Shown: piece after piece, positions 32,422-41,136 of the stretch
Position numbering within the stretch: the stretch's first letter is position 1
Layout: each line of letters starts with the position of its first letter
Source of the DNA: Loripinus fragilis
Lineage: Eukaryota; Mollusca; Bivalvia; Lucinida; Lucinidae
Length of the DNA: 64,000 bases
Assembly: GCA_964019695.1 (NCBI GenBank)
Contig: OZ026522.1
Coordinates: forward strand, 74,865,601 to 74,929,600
Direction of reading: 5' to 3'
Notes under the pieces: generated by a model
What the model was told of the DNA's origin: nothing
The model's database searches: none
What the model saw: only the letters and a program-made list of their open reading frames with translations
Position numbers and translations under genes: made by a program

Positions 32422-32536
32422 GTATGTATTGAAAGAGAGTAGATCTAGTCAACCCATTCATGCCAAGCATCTATGAATGAGACAATAACAGTGTAGGCCC
32501 AAATTTTATGCCACAGAGGATGTTTATTGTAATTTT

Positions 32537-32726
32537 CAGTAAAACCTGTCTTAAACTGTCACTCAAAAATAGACAAAACAAAGGTCTAATGGCAAATGGT
32601 AGCTTAATGAAGGTCGAAAGCATTGCAGAATTCTGCAATACTTTTGACCTGCTTTAAGCAATAATTTGGCTTGAAAACCAATTTTCTGTCTTTTTGAGAG
32701 TGACCTTTTTAGACAGGTTTGACTGT
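32537..32726. mobile_element. Palindromic MITE, 'CAGTAAAACCTGTCTTAA' family
   Basis: Left cagtaaaacctgtcttaaac, right 'agacaggtttgactg'. Core 'gcagaattctgcaatactt'. Sister of 4449 and 38814. Confidence 0.8.
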
Positions 32727-32737
32727 ATTTTGTTAGC

Positions 32738-32792
32738 CTGCCTCCTCACCCCCCCTACCCCATCCCCCCTCCCCCCCCCCCCCCCCCCTGAG
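32738..32792 (+). repeat. C-rich tract
   Basis: cctcctcaccccccctaccc, then a run of about 20 C. It forms a G-rich strand on the minus side, with G-quadruplex potential; unstable in replication and hard to assemble. Confidence 0.7.
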
Positions 32793-33235
32793 AAAGATTG
32801 ACTTTGCAAAATCGGTTACCTTCCTAAAAATGATTGCATGTCCTTACTGAATTACTTGTGTACATATCCCTTATTTTTATACCCCGAGAAAACATTATTT
32901 GTATGAAAAAATAGTACCATGGACAGTGGATATCCATCAAGTTTTGTCAAAATCAACATGTTGACTCTTGAACACGGCTCATAGGCAATTATAAAGCTAA
33001 AGCTATATTGACTTTATATGTCGTGAACTACTTATTTTTATTTATTAGCCATGATTGCCCAGTACCTGTAGGTCAAAAACTTTTCCCCACCTTCCTGAGA
33101 AATGGGATTTATGTTTTGTGATTTACTCTTCTCTAAAATAACCCTTCACTGGGGGATAAAAACTTGAGGAATTTGCCTTGTACTTATTTAGCTCTATTTC
33201 TGCTAGTAGTGATTGTTTATACATGTTGATAACAG

Positions 33236-33295
33236 TTTGAGCCCATATCAGGCCAGACAAAATGTCGGGCTAGATCTAGACTGAAACTGTTTGAC
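33236..33295. repeat. Hairpin repeat, 'gagcccatatcaggcc' type
   Basis: 'cagtttgagcccatatcagg' pairs with 'gggctagatctagactgaaactg'. Related to 11727. Confidence 0.6.
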
Positions 33296-33372
33296 AATCT
33301 GATGCTTTTCCTGACTTTTTTTTCATTGAAATTAATTTTAAACCTTCACCTAATAGAGACACCTTTTAATGC

Positions 33373-33430
33373 TTTTGCAAACAGAGCAGACCCAGATCAG
33401 GCAGCTCTTGTAAGAGCTGCCTGATCAGGG
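33373..33430. repeat. Perfect hairpin at the 3' end of the LINE
   Basis: aaacagagcagacccagatc pairs with its inverse ending gtctgctctgttt around 'agctcttgtaagagct'. Adjacent to the LINE's (TA)n tail; the LINE may have inserted at its edge. Confidence 0.8.
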
Positions 33431-33440
33431 TCTGCTCTGT

Positions 33441-36282
33441 TTATATATATATATAATCGGATTTTTGATTAACGTGCAGGTGCAGGGGCATCATCCACAT
33501 CAGTGGGCCCCTTTCCAGGTAACTGGCTAGCTGCACGCATAGCAGATCTCACACCTGATCTCCAGGTGCTCCTTTCTTGAGGGTCAACTGTGGTGAGCTT
33601 CCACTCACGGCAGTCTTTCTCTGTCAGTTTCTTCCATGTTTGCTTGGGCCTCCCTGCCCCCCGCTTGCCGTCAATCTGCATATCATATGCTGTTCTGATT
33701 GCACCACTGGAACGCGCCACATGCCCAAACCAGCGCAGCCTTCTTTCTCTCAAAATGAGGTCGAGGTCCTCAAGCTGGAGCTTTGCCAGTAGCTCGCTCG
33801 ACCTTACCCTGGCCACATCCTCTGGCTTGATACTGCAGATCTGTCTGATCATGGCCCTATCATTGCGTTGCAAGCACTGCAGGTTTGTCTTGGTAAGTGG
33901 CCAAGTTTCACTGGCATGGAGCATGGCGTTCCGCACGCAAGAGCTGTACACATGGCCACGGGTCTTGTAAGAGAGGTGGCGGGATGTGAGAACTGGTAGT
34001 AGCTCCCTGAACTTCTTCCAGGCAGTTTTCACACGAGTAGTGACCGCCATTTCACAGCCTCCACCAGCAGAAAGCATGTCACCTAGGTAACAGAAGGAAG
34101 CTACCACCTCAAGCTTATCAGGTCCAACCTGGACTTCACTCTGTGGTCTGCCGTCAATAGGGCGAGCATTTCCCATACACCGTGCACACCTATAATCAGG
34201 ATTTGGTGTCAGTCTTTGTAGCCCACTGCATTTCTTATGCACCCAAAGTTTGCAGCCATTGCAGTAGATGCTGTTGTTGCCTACTCCTGTACGACAGACA
34301 GCGCATGGGTATTTGCCTGAACTCTGCAAGAGGTCCAGGCCTGTACCACAGATCATGACTTTTGTCTTTCCTGCATTCACCCTCAATCCCTTCTTCTCCA
34401 TGGCTTCTTTCCATATCAAGAGCCTCCTGACACATTCCTCTAGGGAGTCAGCAATGATGACAAGATCATCTGCATATAGGTCCTCCCAGGGAACACCAGC
34501 CCGAAACTCACGTGACAAGGCCTCCAGCACAATGATGAAGAGCAAGGGACTGAGTACGGATCCCTGATGGACCCCGACCTTCACCTCAAACTCCTTGCTG
34601 AAACCCTCGCCAACAAGAACCCGGCTTCGTGCATTAGCGTACATTCCCTGGACTAAACGAACAATCCATTCCTCAACGCCTAGCTTTCTCAGGGCCCACC
34701 AGATAACCTTCCGAGGGACACGGTCAAATGCTTTCTCTAGGTCCACGAAGGCCATATAAAGCCTCTTGTTCACTGCTAAGTATTTCTCCTGCAGCTGCCG
34801 GACCACAAAGATTGCATCTGTAGTGCCTCTTCCTGGGACAAAGCCAAACTGGGAGTCGTCAATAGACACCACCTGTCTTATGAGACCATCGACAATCCTC
34901 TCTAGGATCTTCATGGCCTGCTCAGTCAGCTTGAGGCCTCGATAGTTGCCTCTATCCAAAGCATCACCCTTGCCCTTGTAAAGGCAGACAATGAAACTTT
35001 CCTCCCAGTCAGTTGGGACCTTGCCATCACGGATAATCGCAGTAGCAAGATCTCTGATCATGGTGGCCCCTGTATCACCTGCTGCCTTGATCATCTCCAC
35101 CACTATGCCTGATGGACCTGCAGCTTTGCCCGACTTCATCTTTGAGATGGCCTTCTTCACCATGTCAATAGTGATTGGGATAGGCGGGCCTTCTAATGGA
35201 GGTTCATTGGACAGGTGATCAGGGTCCCAATCAAATTCAACGTTGAGAAGCCTTTCATAATGTTCAGCCCATGCATTCTGCTTTGCCTCCTCACTCATTG
35301 ACATTTCCCCAGTGTCATTCTTCACTGGCTTTTCGCCTACAACATCAACATTCTCTTTCCTCATCTGGTTGGCGAGGCGGAAGATATCAGACGACTTGTG
35401 GTCAATGCCCTCATAGACCACCTTGTCTGCTTCGTGGCGTGCATGGTGCACCACACGTCTGGAGATGCGCTTGGCAGTGTTATATGATGCTCGTGTGCAT
35501 TTGCCAGCCTTCCATGCTTTGAAAGCTTGGCGCTTGGCTGTGATGGCATCATCTACTTCCTTATTCCACCACCAAGTTTCACGTCGCCATCGGTGGGGCT
35601 TTGTTGTGCCGCACACCTCCTCTGTTGTCTTCAGCAAACCTGTCTTGAGTTTCGCCCAGATTTCCTCAGTAGTAGCAGCCGCTTCAGTTTCCACAGCGGG
35701 CACATGTGCCTTGAAGACTTCCTGGAATCGGCTACACGTTTGAGGATCTCTGAGCTTCCACACTTTTGGACGTGGGGTGAATTTGCGCTTAATTTGGGGC
35801 GGCATATCAATCATCATGTCGCACACAAGGAGCTGATGCTGCAGAGCAACCTCCTCTCCAGGAATCACCTTCACATCCATAACAAGTTTGCGCAGGCTCT
35901 TTCGAAATAACATGAAGTCTATCTGGGTTGCTGTATTACCGGACCTGTATGTGATGAGGTGACTGTCACGTTTCTTGAAACATGTGTTACCGAGGAACAG
36001 GTCATATGCTAGTGCATATTCCAGGATCCTCTCACCCTCACTATCAGGGTCTGGCTTGCCATACCCATAGCCTCCATGAACTTCTTTGTAACCGGAGCCT
36101 GTACTGCCTACATGGCCATTCCAATCACCACATGGGATGAGGAATTCCGATGCTGGGATCATTGCAGTCACAGCCCTAAGTTGGTCGTAGAATAGATCCT
36201 TTACAGAATCACTGAGACCACACTGTGGGGCATAGACAGACAGAAGACAAAGCACCCGCTGACCGACTATGATCTTCACCAT
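33441..36282 (-). mobile_element. Non-LTR retrotransposon (RTE-like), 5'-truncated
   Basis: Minus-strand element: endonuclease/RT frame, stop, 12 nt, then a (TA)n tail at 33441-33455. A tiny 3' UTR with a microsatellite tail is typical of RTE-type LINEs, so I assign it there tentatively. The 5' end is missing because the endonuclease starts part-way in. It sits in the TEP intron upstream of the thioester exon, in the opposite orientation to the gene. Confidence 0.88.
33469..36282 (-). CDS. LINE endonuclease-reverse transcriptase with zinc-finger insert
   Basis: 937-residue open frame. Residues about 1-160 are the C-terminal two thirds of an APE-type endonuclease (VYAPQCG, CGDWNGHVG); its N-terminal catalytic part is absent, so the element is dead or the start is upstream in lost sequence. 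RT at about 370-640 with VDLEKAFDRVP (Asp514) and YADDLVI (Tyr603). A Cys/His cluster at about 660-710 (CAVCRTG, YCNGCKLWVHKKC, YRCARC) looks like a PHD-type finger. Then CYLGDMLSAGGGCE and a conserved LINE C-terminal region (ETWPLTK, LRWFGHVAR). No frameshift or stop within the frame. It acts in retrotransposition, not in TEP function. Confidence 0.92.
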   Translation of the reverse strand: MVKIIVGQRVLCLLSVYAPQCGLSDSVKDLFYDQLRAVTAMIPASEFLIPCGDWNGHVGSTGSGYKEVHGGYGYGKPDPDSEGERILEYALAYDLFLGNTCFKKRDSHLITYRSGNTATQIDFMLFRKSLRKLVMDVKVIPGEEVALQHQLLVCDMMIDMPPQIKRKFTPRPKVWKLRDPQTCSRFQEVFKAHVPAVETEAAATTEEIWAKLKTGLLKTTEEVCGTTKPHRWRRETWWWNKEVDDAITAKRQAFKAWKAGKCTRASYNTAKRISRRVVHHARHEADKVVYEGIDHKSSDIFRLANQMRKENVDVVGEKPVKNDTGEMSMSEEAKQNAWAEHYERLLNVEFDWDPDHLSNEPPLEGPPIPITIDMVKKAISKMKSGKAAGPSGIVVEMIKAAGDTGATMIRDLATAIIRDGKVPTDWEESFIVCLYKGKGDALDRGNYRGLKLTEQAMKILERIVDGLIRQVVSIDDSQFGFVPGRGTTDAIFVVRQLQEKYLAVNKRLYMAFVDLEKAFDRVPRKVIWWALRKLGVEEWIVRLVQGMYANARSRVLVGEGFSKEFEVKVGVHQGSVLSPLLFIIVLEALSREFRAGVPWEDLYADDLVIIADSLEECVRRLLIWKEAMEKKGLRVNAGKTKVMICGTGLDLLQSSGKYPCAVCRTGVGNNSIYCNGCKLWVHKKCSGLQRLTPNPDYRCARCMGNARPIDGRPQSEVQVGPDKLEVVASFCYLGDMLSAGGGCEMAVTTRVKTAWKKFRELLPVLTSRHLSYKTRGHVYSSCVRNAMLHASETWPLTKTNLQCLQRNDRAMIRQICSIKPEDVARVRSSELLAKLQLEDLDLILRERRLRWFGHVARSSGAIRTAYDMQIDGKRGAGRPKQTWKKLTEKDCREWKLTTVDPQERSTWRSGVRSAMRAASQLPGKGPTDVDDAPAPAR

Positions 36283-36539
36283 GATTATGGAAATATGATA
36301 TATCTGATCCTACACTAGTGAACCTGACAAGTAATTTCTTTGTTCTAAGTACCAACATGATAGTTGATTTATATAATTTTTCATAGTGGGTGGAGCCTAG
36401 CATGAATATTCATGAAGGAAAGGGTTTAAAAAAAGAATCCACAAATGACAAAAACATGCTAAATTATCTTGCATATGGTACCTATCATTATTTATCAGTC
36501 ACCCCTACTATTTGCTGAATTGTTTCAACATAGCCTAAT

Positions 36540-36858
36540 AAACGTTTCCTATCTCACGGCATGTTACCTTTATCAGGTCATGATGACGTTGCACTTTTTG
36601 AATGACGTCGTTAAAGACGCTGAATCAACACAAAAATAAAAAATTATGTCATAATCGCTAGTTTGAAGAGTGTTCAACAATGGGTAAACTGATAAATAGA
36701 ATACCAGGTTTGCATCTTTTGATATCAAGTCTACCAGGCTCGGCTTTGAGAACGCGTGTTGAATCGCTCGGCAAGCCTTGCGATGTCAACAAGCGTTCTC
36801 AAAGCCTTGCCTGGTAAACTTGAAATCAAAAGACGCTCACCTAGTATTTTCTATATTC
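36540..36858. mobile_element. Palindromic element, copy 2, abutting the thioester exon
   Basis: Inverted copy of 23433-23763: 'gtcatgatgacgttgcactt', then 'ctaccaggctcggctttgag' and the inverse 'ctcaaagccttgcctggtaa', ending 'tcacctagtattttctatat'. The exon's acceptor ccag lies at its edge (36858-36861). Confidence 0.8.
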
Positions 36859-36861
36859 CAG

Positions 36862-37038
36862 GTGATATAATGGGTCCGACACTATCAAATCTGAAGAACT
36901 TGTTACGTATGCCTTACGGCTGTGGAGAGCAGAACATGGCTTCCTGGTCCCCGAACATCTATGTACTACAGTACCTGACTAATACTAACCAGCTCACTGA
37001 GAAAATAGAAGAAGATGCTAAGAGGTACATGAGATCTG
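36862..37038 (+). CDS. TEP: TEP thioester exon (GCGEQ)
   Basis: Acceptor is ctatattccag, donor is gtgagt; 177 nt (2 + 58 codons + 1). It encodes DIMGPTLSNLKNLLRMPYGC and then GEQNM. The GCGEQ codons occupy 36918-36932; Cys and Gln form the internal beta-cysteinyl-gamma-glutamyl thioester that lets activated TEP/C3/A2M bind targets covalently. The helical segment after it (PNIYVLQYLTNTNQLTEKIE) is also family-typical. The acceptor abuts a palindromic repeat. The part of the exon 3' of the CAG codon, with its donor, has been copied into a tandem array immediately downstream. Confidence 0.96.
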
Positions 37039-38752
37039 GTGAGTTCACTCCCTTTATAATCCTATAGAACATGGCTTCTTGGTCTCCAAACATCTATGTA
37101 CTACAATAAATGACTAATACTAACCAGCTCAATGAGAAAATAGAAGAAGATGCTAAGAGATACATGAGATCTGGTGAGTTCACTCCCTTTATAATCCAAA
37201 AGAACATGGCTTCCTTGTCCCCCAACATCTATGTCCTACAGTACCTGACTAATACTAACCAGCTCACTGAGAAAATAGAAGAAGATGCTAAGAGGTACAT
37301 GAGATCTGGTGAGTTCACTCCCTTTATAATCCTATAGAACATGGCTTCTTGGTCTCCAAACATCTATGTACTACAATAACTGACTAATACTAACCAGCTC
37401 AATGAGAAAATAGAAGAAGATGCTAAGAGATACATGAGATCTGGTGAGTACACTCCCTTTATAATCCTATAGAACATGGCTTCTTGGTCTCCAAACATCT
37501 ATGTACTACAATAACTGACTAATACTAACCAGCTCAATGAGAAAATAGAAGAAGATGCTAAGAGATACATGAGATCTGGTGAGTACACTCCCTTTATAAT
37601 CCTATAGAACATGGCTTCTTGGTCTCCAAACATCTATGTACTACAATAACTGACTAATACTAACCAGCTCAATGAGAAAATAGAAGAAGATGCTAAGAGA
37701 TACATGAGATCTGGTGAGTACACTCTCTTTATAATCCTATAGAACATGGCATCTTGGTCCCCCAACATCTATGTCATACAGTACCTGACTAATACTAACC
37801 AGCTCACTGAGAAAATAGAAGAAGATGCTAAGAGGTACATGAGATCTGGTGAGTTCACTCCCTTTATAATCCTATAGAACATGGCTTCTTGGTCTCCAAA
37901 CATCTATGTACTACAATAACTGACTAATACTAACCAGCTCAATGAGAAAATAGAAGAAGATGCTAAGAGATACATGAGATCTGGTGAGTTCACTCCCTTT
38001 ATAATCCAAAAGAACGTGGCTTCCTTGTCCCCCAACATCTATGTCCTACAGTACCTGACTAATACTAACCAGCTCACTGAGAAAATAGAAGAAGATGCTA
38101 AGAGGTACATGAGATCTGGTGAGTTCACTCCCTTTATAATCCTATAGAACATGGCTTCTTGGTCTCCAAACATCTATGTACTACAATAACTGACTAATAC
38201 TAACCAGCTCAATGAGAAAATAGAAGAAGATGCTAAGAGATACATGAGATCTGGTGAGTACACTCCCTTTATAATCCTATAGAACATGGCTTCTTGGTCT
38301 CCAAACATCTATGTACTACAATAACTGACTAATACTAACCAGCTCAATGAGAAAATAGAAGAAGATGCTAAGAGATACATGAGATCTGGTGAGTACACTC
38401 CCTTTATAATCCTATAGAACATGGCTTCTTGGTCTCCAAACATCTATGTACTACAATAACTGACTAATACTAACCAGCTCAATGAGAAAATAGAAGAAGA
38501 TGCTAAGAGATACATGAGATCTGGTGAGTACACTCTCTTTATAATCCTATAGAACATGGCATCTTGGTCCCCCAACATCTATGTCATACAGTACCTGACT
38601 AATACTAACCAGCTCACTGAGAAAATAGAAGAAGATGCTAAGAGATACATGAGATCTGGTGAGTTCACTCCCTTTATAATCCAAAAGAACGTGGCTTCCT
38701 TGTCCCCCAACATCTATGTCCTACAGTACCTGACTAATAAACCAGCCCACTG
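36933..38752 (+). repeat. Tandem array of thioester-exon 3' part, 135-bp unit, about 13.5 copies
   Basis: Units start right after the thioester Gln codon and contain the last 106 nt of the exon, its gtgagt donor and 29 nt of intron. The landmark ctggtgagt recurs at 37036, 37171, 37306 and so on every 135 nt to 38656, with no drift. Most copies start after tatag and carry TAA in place of the TAC codon (copies 1, 3-5, 7, 9-11). Copies 2, 6, 8 and 12 keep the open frame; the last is cut short at about 38752. The order of variants repeats every six units (810 bp). No copy includes GCGEQ, so none can replace the real exon. Confidence 0.95.
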
Positions 38753-38813
38753 AGAAAAATTGTTGGCTGTGACAATAGGCATCAACTCAAACAAGACTTG
38801 CTTTTGACATAAA

Positions 38814-39004
38814 GTAAAGCTGTCTTAAGCAGCCACTCAATAATGGACAAAACAAAGGCCGTAAAGTCATGTGGTAGCTAAATGCAGGTCAAAAGAACTG
38901 CAGAATGCTCCATCGGAGCATTCTGCAATACTTTTGACCTGCATTAAGTGATTTCTATTTTTTGGTCCTCTTTTGAGTGGACGCTTAAGACAGGTTTTTC
39001 TGTA
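38814..39004. mobile_element. Palindromic MITE supplying an acceptor tract
   Basis: 'gtaaagctgtcttaagcagc' left, 'gcttaagacaggtttttctg' right, core 'gcagaatgctccatcggagc'. Same family as 4449. The right terminal repeat (ggtttttctgta) directly precedes tacag|G, the acceptor of the exon at 39010. Confidence 0.88.
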
Positions 39005-39009
39005 TACAG

Positions 39010-39350
39010 GTTATCAGAGACAGATGAAATATCGTCATAATGACTACTCCTACAGTGCTTGGGGTGAAAACAGCTACGGTAACGCCACAGGAAGTAGCTG
39101 GCTGACCGCATTTGTCGTGAAGTCTATGGCACAATCTGCACCATACATCACCATTGACATGGGCGACGTCAAGAAAAGCGTGGAATTTTTGATAGACACC
39201 CAGAGAGAAGATGGCTGCTTCCCTAAGGTGGGGAAGGTGTTCAGTTCGTACATGAAAGGAGGTCTGGCTGATGGCGACAATATTGCTGGGTCGACAGCGT
39301 TTACGCTGATAGCCCTGCTGGAAGCCAATGTTGATCACATTAATAAAGAG
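39010..39350 (+). CDS. TEP: TEP thioester-domain exon
   Basis: Acceptor is tctgtatacag, donor is gtatat; 341 nt (2 + 113 codons), ending in phase 0. It reads GYQRQMKYRHNDYSYSAWGE, then GSSWLTAFVVKSMAQ, EDGCFPKVGKVFSSYMKGGL and GSTAFTLIALLEANVDHI, the alpha-alpha toroid of the thioester domain. By alignment from family knowledge, the position of the C3 catalytic His (the residue two before the xxMxGG motif) is Ser here (AGT at 39243-39245) and Asn in A2M. The acceptor's pyrimidine tract lies in the terminal repeat of a MITE-like element (38814-39004). Confidence 0.94.
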
Positions 39351-39416
39351 GTATATATCAATTCAACCTATTGTATCACTTTAAAAACAAAAACAACCCC
39401 CCAAAAAAAACATTTT

Positions 39417-39560
39417 CCTTTAACCCTTTCCTCCATAATAACTCCTTTGACACCTTTGAAATATCATGTATTTGAAAATATTATGGAAATTTGAGCATTT
39501 GCTCCAAAAGAGCAAATGCTCCATTTTCCATTACATTTTCAAAAGTATTCAAAACAATTT
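39417..39560. repeat. 'taacccttt' / 'gagcaaatgctcc' hairpin repeat
   Basis: 'gaaaatattatggaaatttg' onward, with 'gagcatttgctcc' and 'gagcaaatgctcc' forming the hairpin; relative of 24277. Sits in the 556-nt intron after the exon at 39010. Confidence 0.7.
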
Positions 39561-39906
39561 TTTTTGAATATTTTCAATGTTGTCTAAGAATGAAAAATGA
39601 TGTCATGATCTAAAAATAGATATGGCCGTCTGTATGTGTTCAAGTATATCTTTTTTGACCAATTAATACTTTTATGACTATTTTGTCTAATGCATCCTTG
39701 ACTGGAAAATAAAAAAAATTCTATCCTATTCTATAATGGCTTCATTTATGTATTTACAGATAATCAAAAGACATTCACTCATTTAACCTTTAATTATTTA
39801 TTTTTCATAGGTATGCTGCAAGTTTTGAGTTCTGATTTACTAAAGGTCAGCATTTTGGAAAGTGTCATCTTTCATCCATACATACAATGTTGTTCATTTT
39901 CTTCAG

Positions 39907-40063
39907 CATCCCGCAGTACGTAGAGGATTCCAGTGCTTGGAGATTCAATCAGATGTGGACACATACACCCTCGCTGTGATGGCTTATGCATTTTCTTTGT
40001 TTGATTCTAAGGGCTCAGCCAGACAGGGTATTATGAGAGAACTCCAAAGAAGAAAGATCAAAT
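39907..40063 (+). CDS. TEP: TEP thioester-domain exon
   Basis: Acceptor is tcattttcttcag; 157 nt if the donor is gtaggt at 40064 (52 codons plus one base). It reads HPAVRRGFQCLEIQSDVDTY and TLAVMAYAFSLFDSKGSARQ, the conserved helix pair 'CLE...YTLA-x-x-AYA' late in the thioester domain. The end is chosen because the leftover T joins CT at 63940 to give Ser and a family-like continuation. An alternative donor at 40068 (gtcata) is weaker. The intron that follows is 23.9 kb. Confidence 0.88.
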
Positions 40064-40092
40064 GTAGGTCATAAACTTTGATAAGATTTTTT

Positions 40093-41136
40093 ATACCCCC
40101 TGCAAACTTTGTTTGTGGTGGGTATACTGTTTTCATGTTGTCCGTCCGTGCCTCCGTCCGTTCGTAACGTTTTGTTTCCTTAATATCTTCAAGAGTCATT
40201 GCTGGATTTTCATCAAACCTTGCAAACATGTTCATATATGCAAGACAAATACTTTAGACAAAAAAGTAAGGGCTAGGGGCCAATTCTATTAGAGTTATTT
40301 CCCTTTGTAGTTCTAAATGGCTTTTAATATAGGGTTTTATGCTTATGCTATTATAGGCCATACAGGGGTCGATCAACTCCTACCACAGCTTTCGATGGAA
40401 CAATTTGATACTTTTCCTATACAATGTAGACACTTTGAACATATGCATGAAGGAGTTTGGTTCTGAAAAAATTATGTTTGACAAAATGACAGCAGTGAGA
40501 ACTTAGACATTTTTCCCTAATAAGGTGTTTGTATATGCATAGATGGTGCCTTCATGGGCCGATCAACTCCTACCACACCTTTTGATGTAGCAATTTGATA
40601 CTTTGCCTATACAATGTAGACCCATTGAACATATGCATGAAGGAGTTTGGTTCAGAAAAAATATTTTTTGACAAAATGACAGCTGTGAGAACTTAGACAA
40701 TTTTTCCCTAATAAGGCTTTTGTATATGCATAGATGGTGCCTTCATGGGCAACCAACTCCTACCACAGCTTTTGATGGAACAATTTGATACTTTGCATTT
40801 ACAATATAGACACATTGAATGTATGCATAAAGGAGTTTGGTTGAAAAAAAAATGAAAAAATGACAGCTGTGAGAACTTAGACAATTATTCTCTTATATGG
40901 CTTTTGTATATGCATGGATAGTGCCTTTATGGGCCGATCAACTCCTACCACAGCTTTTGATGGAGCAACTTGATACTTTGCCGATACACTGTAGACACAT
41001 TGAACATATGCATGAAGGAGTTTATAATTTTTGTTTGCGCAGATTCTACTGAAATCTTTTCAAAACTAAGGTCTGCTGATTAGAACTATAACTTGCCAAG
41101 TTTTTTCACTGACTCTTACTGTGCGGGGGGTATCTA
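40093..41136. mobile_element. Element bounded by ATACCCCC/GGGGGTAT with four about 188-bp internal repeats
   Basis: Ends 'tataccccctgcaaac' and 'tgcggggggtatc'. Inside, 'gatcaactcctaccacagct' recurs at 40371, 40561, 40751 (diverged) and 40936, each followed by 'acattgaacatatgcatgaa' type sequence. Left part has 'gttgtccgtccgtgcctccg'. No transposase frame. Confidence 0.75.

Noticed and set aside
33577..35910. Plus-strand frames of 66-127 codons over the LINE
   Set aside because: Opposite-strand shadows of the 937-codon minus-strand LINE frame.
36933..38752. CRISPR-like repeat array
   Set aside because: Units are contiguous with no unique spacers and derive from an adjacent exon of an animal gene.
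37110..38753. Multi-exon or repeat-protein coding across the 135-bp array
   Set aside because: Frames stay open only for one or two units, most units carry a stop, and each retains an intronic segment.
40064..40074. Gene end at the TAA after 40063
   Set aside because: The thioester domain would be cut within a helix, and a phase-matched family-like exon exists at 63940.
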